From: Chloroflexota bacterium
GTDB lineage: Bacteria > Chloroflexota > Anaerolineae > Anaerolineales > UBA4823
Assembly: GCA_023395675.1 (NCBI GenBank)
Contig: JAEWYL010000197.1
Coordinates: 1 to 41,355, forward strand
Direction of reading: 5' to 3'
DNA: 41,355 nt
The translations under genes and the position numbers were made by a program. The notes under the pieces are model-generated. The model was not told the DNA's origin, ran no database searches, and saw only the letters and a list, made by a program, of their open reading frames with translations. Numbering within the stretch: the first letter of the stretch is position 1; every line of letters begins with the position of its first letter. Shown in pieces: positions 31,073 through 41,355 of the stretch.

Positions 31073-32884
31073 ATGAGCGAACAGTATTTCGAAGAAGAGG
31101 AATTCAGCACTCAATACAACGGGAAGACCATCCGCAGGATCCTCGCCCAGACCCGGCCGCACTGGAAATGGGTGGCGGTTTTCCTGATCGCCGCCAGCCT
31201 GGTGGCTTTCACGGACGGGTACTTCACCTTTCTGAGCAAGCGCATCATTGACGAGGGCATCGTCGCCCGCAACCGCGAGGCCCTGGGGCAGCTCGCCCTG
31301 ATCTACGGCGGGTTGATCCTGCTGCAGGCGGTGCTGGTGTTCGGCTTCATCTACGCCGCCGCCTTCCTGGGCGAGCGCGTGATGTACGACCTGCGCCGGC
31401 AGCTCTTCAACCACCTGCAGAACCTGTCGCTGTCGTACTTCAGCCGCACCCCGGTGGGCTGGATCATGTCGCGCGTCACCTCGGACACAGAGAAAGTGGC
31501 GGACCTGGTCACCTGGGGTATGCTGGACAGCACCTGGGCGGTGGTCTCCATCACCATCTCGATGATCTTCATGCTGCAGATCAACTGGAGGCTGGCGCTG
31601 ATCGTTCTGGCGCTGATCCCGATCCTGGTGTGGGTGGCCATCCAGTTCCGCAAGAAGATCCTGGTGGAGTTCCGCAACACGCGCAAGATGAACTCGAAGA
31701 TCACCGGCGCGTACAACGAGAATATCTCGGGCGTGCGGGTGGTGAAGGCCCTGGGTCGGGAGCAGGAGAACCTGGACGAGTTCGGGCTGTTGACCGGGGA
31801 GATGTACCGTTCTTCCTACCGCGCCGCCTGGCTTTCGGCCCTGTTCCTGCCGGCGGTGCAGATCATCTCGGCCTTCGCCCTGGGCAGCATCGCCTGGTAC
31901 GGCGGCGTGCAGGCCGAGCTCGGCTTCATCACCATCGGCGGCATCCAGGCCTTCGTCTCCTACATCACCTCGATGATGTGGCCCGTCTCCGACCTGGCGC
32001 GGGTGTACGCCACCATGCAGCAGTCGGTGGCCTCGGCCGAGCGCATGTTCTCGCTCATCGACGCGGAGCCGGAGGTGGTGGACCGCCCGAACGCGCTGGA
32101 CCCGGGCACCATCCAGGGCGAGATCGAATTCGACCACGTGGATTTCTACTACGAGGACGAAAAACCGGTCCTGTCCGATTTCACCCTGAAAGTGCGGCCC
32201 GGAGAGACCATCGCCCTGGTGGGGCCCACCGGAGGCGGCAAGTCTACCATCGTGAACCTGCTCTGCCGCTTCTACGAGCCCAAGCGCGGCCAGATCCGCA
32301 TCGGAGGGAGGGATTACACCAGCCTTTCGCTGCACGCCATCCAGTCGCGCATCGGGGTTGTGCTCCAGACCCCGCACCTCTTCTCGGGCAGCATCCGCGA
32401 GAATATCCGCTACGGGCGGCTGGACGCCAGCAACGAAGAGGTGGAGCAGGCCGCCCGCATCGCCGGGGCGCACGAGTTCATCGCTCACTTCGAGAAGGGG
32501 TACGACGAACAGGTCGGCGAGGGCGGCAATATGCTCTCCACCGGGCAGAAGCAGCTCATCAGCCTGGCGCGGGCGGTGCTGGCGAACCCGGAGATCTTCA
32601 TCATGGACGAGGCCACCAGCTCGGTGGACACCCTGACCGAGGCCCTGATCCAGACCGGCATGGAGAACCTGATGCAGGGACGCACCAGCTTCATCATCGC
32701 CCACCGGCTGTCCACCATCAAGCGCGCGGACCGCATCCTGGTGATCGAGAACGGGCGCATCGCCGAGATGGGCACGCACGCCGAGCTGTTGAAGCATAAG
32801 GGCCATTACTACCGGCTGTACACGCGCCAGTTCCGGCACCAGCTCAGCCAGCAGTACGGCGAGTTCGAGCTGACCGGGGCTTGA
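31073..32884 (+). CDS. ABC exporter half-transporter with catalytic Glu (BmrD/TM288-type)
   Basis: 603 residues from the ATG at 31073, which has GGAGG eight bases upstream; the ATG at 31067 is too close. An acidic N-terminus (EQYFEEEEF) precedes six helices and an ATPase domain: Walker A GPTGGGKST (384-392), Walker B IFIMDEATSS with catalytic Glu513, and an altered signature LSTGQ (488-492). In a dimer this altered signature faces the degenerate Walker B of the partner, forming one non-hydrolysing and one active site. The coincidence of both changes in one site strongly supports heterodimer formation. A 17-bp terminator follows. Confidence 0.93.
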   Translation: MSEQYFEEEEFSTQYNGKTIRRILAQTRPHWKWVAVFLIAASLVAFTDGYFTFLSKRIIDEGIVARNREALGQLALIYGGLILLQAVLVFGFIYAAAFLGERVMYDLRRQLFNHLQNLSLSYFSRTPVGWIMSRVTSDTEKVADLVTWGMLDSTWAVVSITISMIFMLQINWRLALIVLALIPILVWVAIQFRKKILVEFRNTRKMNSKITGAYNENISGVRVVKALGREQENLDEFGLLTGEMYRSSYRAAWLSALFLPAVQIISAFALGSIAWYGGVQAELGFITIGGIQAFVSYITSMMWPVSDLARVYATMQQSVASAERMFSLIDAEPEVVDRPNALDPGTIQGEIEFDHVDFYYEDEKPVLSDFTLKVRPGETIALVGPTGGGKSTIVNLLCRFYEPKRGQIRIGGRDYTSLSLHAIQSRIGVVLQTPHLFSGSIRENIRYGRLDASNEEVEQAARIAGAHEFIAHFEKGYDEQVGEGGNMLSTGQKQLISLARAVLANPEIFIMDEATSSVDTLTEALIQTGMENLMQGRTSFIIAHRLSTIKRADRILVIENGRIAEMGTHAELLKHKGHYYRLYTRQFRHQLSQQYGEFELTGA

Positions 32885-32903
32885 GCCCGACTCACAGCGA
32901 ATC

Positions 32904-32942
32904 AAAGACCCTGAAGGTCTCGAAGACCTTCAGGGTCTTTTT
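32904..32942. terminator. Terminator between ABC operon and convergent nuclease gene
   Basis: A perfect 17-bp stem (32904-32920 with 32924-32940; core GACCCTGAAGGTCT) with a 3-nt loop, A-rich before and T-rich after. It can act on both strands. Confidence 0.92.
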
Positions 32943-32983
32943 AGATCCCGAAGCCTGTGGCTACGGGTGGGTCTCTGCCCCGG

Positions 32984-36730
<3,747 letters not shown>

Positions 36731-37082
36731 ATGGGTCTCCTGTAGACTGCCAACCTGGATGAATGGATGGATGGGCGCACTCTAGATCTGGCGGGATGAA
36801 GGAAGGTCATAATGAAGGCAGCCGCGAGCGCGCTCTTTGGATGTATACAGAAATTTCCAGAAGGGACCGAGCTTTTCAGACGATGAGCCCGGCAGAAGCC
36901 GAACCATCTCCAGCAGCCATTGTATCGAAGGCCTAACAAATCTGCAAGGATTATTTGCCCGGAGGGGGCATTAAAAAATAGATTATGTTAATCAGAATTC
37001 TATGAATCGCCCCGAAACCGAGCTCCATTCTGGCCGGTGGAAGAGACCCCCTCCCCCTTCTCCGGGGAAGGGGAATAAAAAG
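36731..37082. other. Upstream region of the nuclease gene
   Basis: About 350 bp without a gene. It should contain the promoter of the minus-strand nuclease gene, but no convincing -35/-10 pair was found. An AT-rich stretch lies at 36970-37000, and the strand-asymmetric run CCCCCTCCCCCTTC lies near 37050. Confidence 0.35.
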
Positions 37083-37126
37083 CGAGGTCAAACATTCGGA
37101 GCTTCGCCGAAAGTTTGACCTCGCGT
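37083..37126 (-). terminator. Terminator of the M20 peptidase gene
   Basis: GCGAGGTCAAAC and GTTTGACCTCGC pair over 12 bp, with an inner TTCGG/CCGAA stem and a short loop. On the minus strand CTTTTTATT follows. It lies about 35 bp downstream of the peptidase stop. Confidence 0.85.
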
Positions 37127-37160
37127 ACTCAGGCCATCAGGGGAGATGGATCCTACTCAG

Positions 37161-38288
37161 TTACCAGGCGGTGAGCAGCGCGCCCAGCAGGGCGGCGCGC
37201 TGCGGCAGGCTTTCGATCACCAGGTATTCCTGCCCGGTGTGCTGCCCGTCGCCCAGCGGGCCGAGCCCGTCCAGCACCGGGACGCCCAGGGGGGCGACGA
37301 AGTTGGCGTCCGAGCCGCCGCCGGTGCCGCCCTCGCCCAGCTCCAGGCCCAGGGCGCGGCCGATCTCCTGCGCCCGGTTAAAAGCTGCGACCATGCGCTC
37401 GTCGCGGGGCATGGGCGGGCGGTTGAGGCCGCCGCTGACCTCCAGGCTGGTCCCCTCCAGCGCCGGGCGCAGCCCCCGGAATAGTTCGGCTATACGCTCC
37501 GCCTCCTGCGGCTGCATCACCCGCAGGTCGATCTCCGCCCGGGCCTCATCCGGGACGACGTTGGTCACCGTCCCGCCCGTGATGCGCCCGACGTTCAGGG
37601 TGGTGCCGCGCTCGTAATCCGTCCAGCCCTGGATGCGCAGCACCTGGTGGGCCAGCTCCTCGATCGCATTGCGCCCCTCCGCGTGGGCCGCGCCGGCGTG
37701 CGCGCTGCGGCCTCGCACGCGCAGCTCGAAATCCCCCACCCCTTTGCGCCAGGTCTTGAGCGAGCCGTCCGGCAGGCAGGGCTCCAGGCAGAGCACCAGC
37801 CCCGCCTCCTGCGCCAGTTTCTCGATCAGCGGGCGGGAGGTCAGGCTGCCCGCCTCCTCGTCGGTGGTGAAGAGGGCGGTCAGAGGGCGCGCCGGCCCGG
37901 AGCCCTGCTCCTGCAGCACCTGCAGCGCGCCGAGCAGCGCGGCGATGCCGCCCTTCATGTCCTGGGTCCCCGGGCCGTAGAGCCGCCCGTCCCGCTCCTG
38001 GCAGGGGTTCTCCCGCAGCATGCCGGTGGGATGCACGGTATCGAAATGGCACAGGGCCAGGAAACCGCCCCGCTCCTGCGCTCCCCAGCGGGCGATCAGA
38101 TGGTCGCCCGCCTCGTCCTGTTTCAGCCTCTCCACCCGCGCCCCCAGCCGCTCCAGCTCGCCGGCAAGGAAAAGACCGGCCCGGTCCACGGCGGCCTTAT
38201 CGGCGGTCGGAGATTCCAGCTCCACCAGGCGGCGCAGGAGAAAGACAAAATCACCCGTTTTTTGTTGGTAGACATGGATTGGAATCAT
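37161..38288 (-). CDS. M20-family metallopeptidase, carboxypeptidase G2-like
   Basis: 375 residues without a signal peptide, so cytoplasmic. Two-zinc ligands and catalytic residues are His81 and Asp83 (CHFDTVHP), Asp110 (GPGTQDMKGG), Glu144-Glu145 (TTDEEAGS), Glu169 (CLEPC) and a C-terminal His in GDGQHTGQEYL. The lid domain has GRSAHAGAAH, and TGGGSDANF matches glutamate carboxypeptidase (CPG2), which removes C-terminal Glu from folates and peptides. Precise substrate is not deducible. The ATG lies only 6 bp after a perfect minus-strand TATAAT and has no Shine-Dalgarno site, suggesting a leaderless transcript. It is divergent from the metzincin gene. Confidence 0.93.
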   Translation of the reverse strand: MIPIHVYQQKTGDFVFLLRRLVELESPTADKAAVDRAGLFLAGELERLGARVERLKQDEAGDHLIARWGAQERGGFLALCHFDTVHPTGMLRENPCQERDGRLYGPGTQDMKGGIAALLGALQVLQEQGSGPARPLTALFTTDEEAGSLTSRPLIEKLAQEAGLVLCLEPCLPDGSLKTWRKGVGDFELRVRGRSAHAGAAHAEGRNAIEELAHQVLRIQGWTDYERGTTLNVGRITGGTVTNVVPDEARAEIDLRVMQPQEAERIAELFRGLRPALEGTSLEVSGGLNRPPMPRDERMVAAFNRAQEIGRALGLELGEGGTGGGSDANFVAPLGVPVLDGLGPLGDGQHTGQEYLVIESLPQRAALLGALLTAW

Positions 38289-38294
38289 GCTTCA

Positions 38295-38300
38295 ATTATA
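38295..38300 (-). promoter_or_regulatory. -10 box of the M20 peptidase gene
   Basis: On the minus strand a perfect TATAAT at 38300-38295 is followed by TGAAGC and then the ATG at 38288. A start about seven bases after the box falls on the ATG. A possible -35 is CTGTCA, 16 bp upstream. Confidence 0.55.
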
Positions 38301-38315
38301 AATGATTATTATTAC

Positions 38316-38344
38316 GTGACAGATAATGACCTTTTCGCTATAAT
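38316..38344 (+). promoter_or_regulatory. Promoter of the secreted metzincin gene
   Basis: GTGACA (38316-38321) and TATAAT (38339-38344) are separated by 17 bp. The expected start is near 38351, giving a leader of about 195 nt. It overlaps the control region of the divergent peptidase gene. Confidence 0.7.
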
Positions 38345-38544
38345 TAAGCCATTCATGATTATTGCCAAAAATAAATAACGGTGGGATTTCGCTGGGACCA
38401 TTAAGACAATATTCAGGGCCGGCTCGTGAGGGTTCAGGAATACTCTTTGTTCACCTGAAGGATGGACCATGGATCTATTTGCCGTTTGAGCTGGGTTTTC
38501 CATGAGCTGAAATCATTTAATATTGGATTGACAAGGAAGGGAAC

Positions 38545-40065
38545 ATGTTCAAACGTACAGCGAGCTTCATCATCCTGGTTATCATTCTTCTCGGCCGCTC
38601 CTATAGCGGGAAAGCTTCACCTGAGACTAATCCCGCCGACCGCCTGACCATCACCAATTTCGCCAACGACAGCGTCATTGGCTATGATCTGCCACTGCTC
38701 AAGGGGACCGCTCCGGGCAGCAAATCTGTCACCATTCAAGGGGAGAACTGGACGAAGCAGGTCCCTGTCAATGGAGGGCGTTGGCGGGCGTTTGTCCTGC
38801 TGGAACCCGGAACCAACGCGCTGACCCTGACCACAGCGGAAGGCTACCAGTTCACCTTCACGCTCCATTACAGCCCATCCACCCATGCTTATCGGGTGCG
38901 CATGGTCTACGTGCTCGGATCGGACAGCACGGGCGTATTCGATGCCCCTGCCGGTATGCAGCACTCAATACCGAATGCCGTGAAACGCATGCAGCTGGCT
39001 GCGCGCATGCTCCAATCGATGACAGCCGAGCTGCTCTACGAAAAAGGTCTGCCGCGCAGTGCTTTCCAGCTGCTCATCGATACCGCAGGAGAGCCGGTTG
39101 TGGAGGTCGAGACTGTCGCGCTCACGGTCGCCCAGCTCCGCGCCATGGATGGAATGGACATATGGTACTCATTCTATGAAGCGTTTAGCGATTACCCGGA
39201 CAGAGATAAAGTGATCGACATTGCCATCATCGCAGATACCCATTACGACCCGGACAGCGGCACTCCCCTGGCACATACGGCTCTAGGCGGCGGGCGATTA
39301 GGGTTGTTTGGCAGCGGCACACTTTACACCTGGCCAGAGACGATCGGCGAGATCGAAAGTCGCTTTACGGATACGTCTCCCATCCCGCCACAGCTCTTCC
39401 CGGAGTATGCCCGGGCTGATGCATTCTGGGCTACCTACACGACCAGCCTCGGTGCGGTGCTGCACGAGTTCGGCCACTGTCTGGGCCTGGCCCATCCTTT
39501 GGACCCCAATCCTGGCGATATTATGTACCGCGGGTTCGATTATCTCAACCGCTTGGCCGTTACCTACGAACCGGGTTTTGGGGATATCGACCCGACCGGG
39601 GCCGACCGCCCGACAATCATGCCTGCCTGGACAGGGGCGGATGCGGAAGTCCTGCAGTCCAACCTCTGGATGCAAACAGCTGACCTGGACACAGGGTTAG
39701 GGGGGCCCATCCTCGAGCCCGGGACCCTGACCGCCGATCCGAATGAGGTGCGCTTCCTGGCTATGATCGACCAGCCAGGTAATCTCCGTCAAAGTGTAAA
39801 GGTGGATCTGTCCTGGCTGGATGCCAGTTGGTCGGCCCATGCGGATGGCCCACTGGCGATTAACCTGGATCGAACCCAGGGCAGCGCCGGAGAGGAGCTG
39901 GTCATCTCCGTCAGCCCGGAAAGGTATGATACAGGCGTCTACAGTGGCAGCGTCACGATTGCAGCTTCCGAAAGTTCCATTCAGAACAGTCCTTTGACCA
40001 TCCCGGTGCGCCTGGCGGTCGTCGGAGAGATCAATGCGGTTTATTTGCCGCTGCTAACCTGGTAA
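38545..40065 (+). CDS. Secreted zinc metalloprotease resembling the fungal YIL108W family
   Basis: 506 residues with a signal peptide (about 1-24) and GGAAGGG before the ATG. An N-terminal beta-rich part (about 30-115) precedes the protease domain. HEFGHCLGLAH (His307, Glu308, His311, His317) is a full metzincin zinc motif, and DIMYRG supplies the Met-turn. Blocks before it (VKRMQLAARMLQSMTAELLYEKGL, split here as VKRMQLAARM and TAELLYEKGL, then DTHYDP, LAHTALGGG, LGLFGSGTLYTWP) resemble the family of yeast YIL108W, usually found in fungi. An Ig-like region follows, and the C-terminus reads NAVYLPLLTW, sharing the 'LPL/M' motif with the CAP protein. Substrate unknown; the location should be extracellular. 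Confidence 0.82.
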   Translation: MFKRTASFIILVIILLGRSYSGKASPETNPADRLTITNFANDSVIGYDLPLLKGTAPGSKSVTIQGENWTKQVPVNGGRWRAFVLLEPGTNALTLTTAEGYQFTFTLHYSPSTHAYRVRMVYVLGSDSTGVFDAPAGMQHSIPNAVKRMQLAARMLQSMTAELLYEKGLPRSAFQLLIDTAGEPVVEVETVALTVAQLRAMDGMDIWYSFYEAFSDYPDRDKVIDIAIIADTHYDPDSGTPLAHTALGGGRLGLFGSGTLYTWPETIGEIESRFTDTSPIPPQLFPEYARADAFWATYTTSLGAVLHEFGHCLGLAHPLDPNPGDIMYRGFDYLNRLAVTYEPGFGDIDPTGADRPTIMPAWTGADAEVLQSNLWMQTADLDTGLGGPILEPGTLTADPNEVRFLAMIDQPGNLRQSVKVDLSWLDASWSAHADGPLAINLDRTQGSAGEELVISVSPERYDTGVYSGSVTIAASESSIQNSPLTIPVRLAVVGEINAVYLPLLTW

Positions 40066-40176
40066 TCGTTTTTCCCCCGGTGACTGGCCGGATGAGCGGG
40101 GAAAACCGGTGATGAAAGCGCGCACTGCACGCAGCAGTCCCTGCCTCTGAATTGGATCGAGGGCAGGTCAAAAAAA
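40066..40176. other. Spacer between metzincin gene and repeat array
   Basis: A short non-coding stretch. TTTTTCCCCCGG directly follows the stop codon, and GGTCAAAAAAA leads into the first hairpin of the array. Read on the minus strand this run is the T-tract of a terminator. Confidence 0.4.
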
Positions 40177-41079
40177 GCGCCTCGCACCGGTACGCTCTGG
40201 TGCGAGGCACTTTCACGGCCGGCCCGCCTCTGAACGGGCAAGAAACGCCTGCCTGAAGGAGCCTGCGCAGGCGAGGAAGTGCCTTGCACCTGGCTTCACC
40301 GCTGCCTGACCAGGTGCAAGGCGCTGCCACACCTGTTTTTGACACGATATGGGCGAAAGACCCTGCTGGCCCTGAGCCGCAGCGCGCCGAAAAAGCGCCT
40401 CGCACCATGACTCTCTGGTGCGAGGCACTTTCCCTGCCGGCCCGCCTCCAGGCGGGCTAGAAACGCCTGCCTGAAAGGACCTGCGCAGGCGAGGGAGTGC
40501 CTTGCACCTGTCTTCCCCGCCTCCTGACCAGGTGCAAGGCGCTGCCACACCTGTTTTTGACACGATAAGGGCAAAAGTCCCTGCTGGCCCTGAGCCGCAG
40601 CGCGCCGAAGAAGCGCCTCGCACCGGGACGATACTGGTGCGAGGCACTTTCACGCCCGGCCCGCCACCAGGCGGGCAAGAAGCGCCTGCCTGAAAGGACC
40701 TGCGCAGGCGAGGGAGTGCCTTGCACCTGGCTTCGCTGCTGCCTGACCAGGTGCAAGGCGCCGCCACACCTGTTTTTGACACGATATGGGCAAAAGTCCC
40801 TGCTGGCCCTGAGCCGCAGCGCGCCGAAGAAGCGCCTCGCACCGGTACGCTCTGGTGCGAGGCACTTTCACGGCCGGCCCGCCACCAGGCGGGCTAGAAA
40901 CCCCAGCCTGAAGCGGAACGGTACGGGCGAGGGAGTGCCTTGCACCTGTCTTCCCCGCCTCCTGACCAGGTGCAAGGCGCTGCCCGGCCCGCAGGGCAGC
41001 ATTTCAGACCGGGTTCATCGCCCGCCCGGGCTGGCTGCGGGCAAAAAAGCGCCTCGCACCGCCCGGAAAGGGTGCGAGA
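40177..41079. repeat. Tandem array of ~218-bp units with alternating hairpins
   Basis: Four near-identical units begin at 40177, 40395, 40613 and 40832, and a last truncated hairpin begins at 41049. Each unit has hairpin A (GCGCCTCGCACC ... GGTGCGAGGCAC, about 36 bp) and hairpin B (GTGCCTTGCACC ... GGTGCAAGGCGC, about 50 bp). Between them lies a spacer with CCTGCGCAGGCGAGG; after B comes CACACCTGTTTTTGACACGATA and CTGGCCCTGAGCCGCAGCGCGCCG. Hairpin B is almost the reverse complement of hairpin A. Open frames through it are repeat artefacts. Confidence 0.9.
41044..41079 (-). terminator. Terminator of the unidentified right-end gene
   Basis: On the minus strand GTCTCGCACC and GGTGCGAGGCGC pair and are followed by TTTTTT (41049-41044). 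This is the last, truncated hairpin A of the repeat array, placed just after the stop of the partial gene. It suggests that the repeat serves as a terminator. Confidence 0.75.
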
Positions 41080-41089
41080 CGGGAAACGG

Positions 41090-41355
41090 CTATTCCCCTA
41101 TCCCCTGAGAATCCAGTCCTGCCACGCTCCTCCCCAACCTCTCCCAGAGGCGGGGGCCGATCAGGGCGCTGTGCCCCCAGTGCTCGGGCGAGAAATCCCC
41201 CTGAATGAAATTACAGAGCGCCCGGTATGCTTCGCCGACGAACTGGCGCCGGTCGAACGTCCCTTCCAGGAGGGTGCGGAAGCGGCGGGAGTGCGGCTGG
41301 AGCAGCTCGAGGTGAAACTCGGCGGGACGGCGGCCCGGGCGGGCGCGCAGGACCT
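41090..41355 (-). CDS. C-terminal part of an unidentified protein (partial)
   Basis: An open frame enters from the right edge and ends with TAG at 41092-41090, giving about 87 visible residues and no start inside the window. The end contains HLELLQPHSRRFRTLLEG, FVGEAYRALCNFIQGDFSP, HWGHSALIGPRLWERLGR and SQGIGE. Codon use is GC-rich like the neighbours, and a terminator follows at once, which supports a real gene. I do not recognise the family. Confidence 0.55.
   Translation of the reverse strand, partial: VLRARPGRRPAEFHLELLQPHSRRFRTLLEGTFDRRQFVGEAYRALCNFIQGDFSPEHWGHSALIGPRLWERLGRSVAGLDSQGIGE

Noticed and set aside
40177..41079. CRISPR array
   Set aside because: The repeat period is about 218 bp, the intervening sequences are conserved rather than unique, and no cas gene is present.
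40213..41108. Several minus- and plus-strand open frames across the right-end repeats
   Set aside because: They repeat the same peptide once per 218-bp unit, have no ribosome sites and follow the hairpin arms, so they are artefacts of the repeat.

Overview
The window is GC-rich bacterial DNA, most probably from an Anaerolineae-type member of the Chloroflexota. That placement is inferred from gene content (an unusual glycerol operon, secreted proteins with a short 'F/YLPM/L' motif, a secreted multidomain nuclease, palindromic intergenic repeats), not from a marker gene, so it is tentative.

Left part, minus strand (1-6245): a cell-surface or exported-glycan cluster. In transcription order it holds a sulfotransferase, a DUF5989-type one-helix protein, an SxtJ-like small membrane protein, a NodU/CmcH-family carbamoyltransferase, a polytopic glycosyltransferase-like protein, a membrane-anchored SGNH hydrolase and the start of a lysine-rich protein that leaves the window. 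The genes overlap or nearly touch, except for one repeat-filled gap (5107-5417). Next come a degenerate receiver protein (6474-6803) and an orphan NarL/LuxR response regulator (7279-7962), both on the minus strand.

Centre (8918-22182, plus strand): a glycerol/dihydroxyacetone regulon. DhaR, a sigma-54-activator-like protein without the GAFTGA loop, precedes a strong sigma-70-type promoter with two identical dyad operators. Then come glpF, dhaK, dhaL, glpK, a small membrane protein, a methyltransferase, a short glpA, three genes resembling SdhB/SdhC/SdhD, and a DhaM-HPr-Enzyme I fusion. Glycerol can enter through GlpF, be phosphorylated by GlpK and be oxidised by a GlpA subunit that seems to pass electrons to an SdhBCD-like membrane module instead of GlpBC. 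Dihydroxyacetone can be phosphorylated from PEP by DhaK-DhaL with a one-chain phosphorelay. No glycerol dehydrogenase is visible.

Right part (22328-41355): a mosaic of small units. They are a wHTH-TM-C39-like peptidase protein, arsM coupled to a SigZ-like sigma factor, a secreted CAP protein, an ADP-ribosylglycohydrolase fused to two GGDEF domains, and a heterodimeric ABC exporter preceded by a leader peptide and tandem terminators. They are followed by a large secreted nuclease, an M20 carboxypeptidase, a secreted metzincin resembling the fungal YIL108W family, a roughly 218-bp tandem hairpin repeat array, and the end of an unidentified minus-strand gene. Many units are bounded by near-perfect hairpin terminators.

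Two families of dispersed palindromic repeats occur: three copies of an 80-90 bp MITE-like element, and the GCGCCTCGCACC/GTGCCTTGCACC hairpin family.
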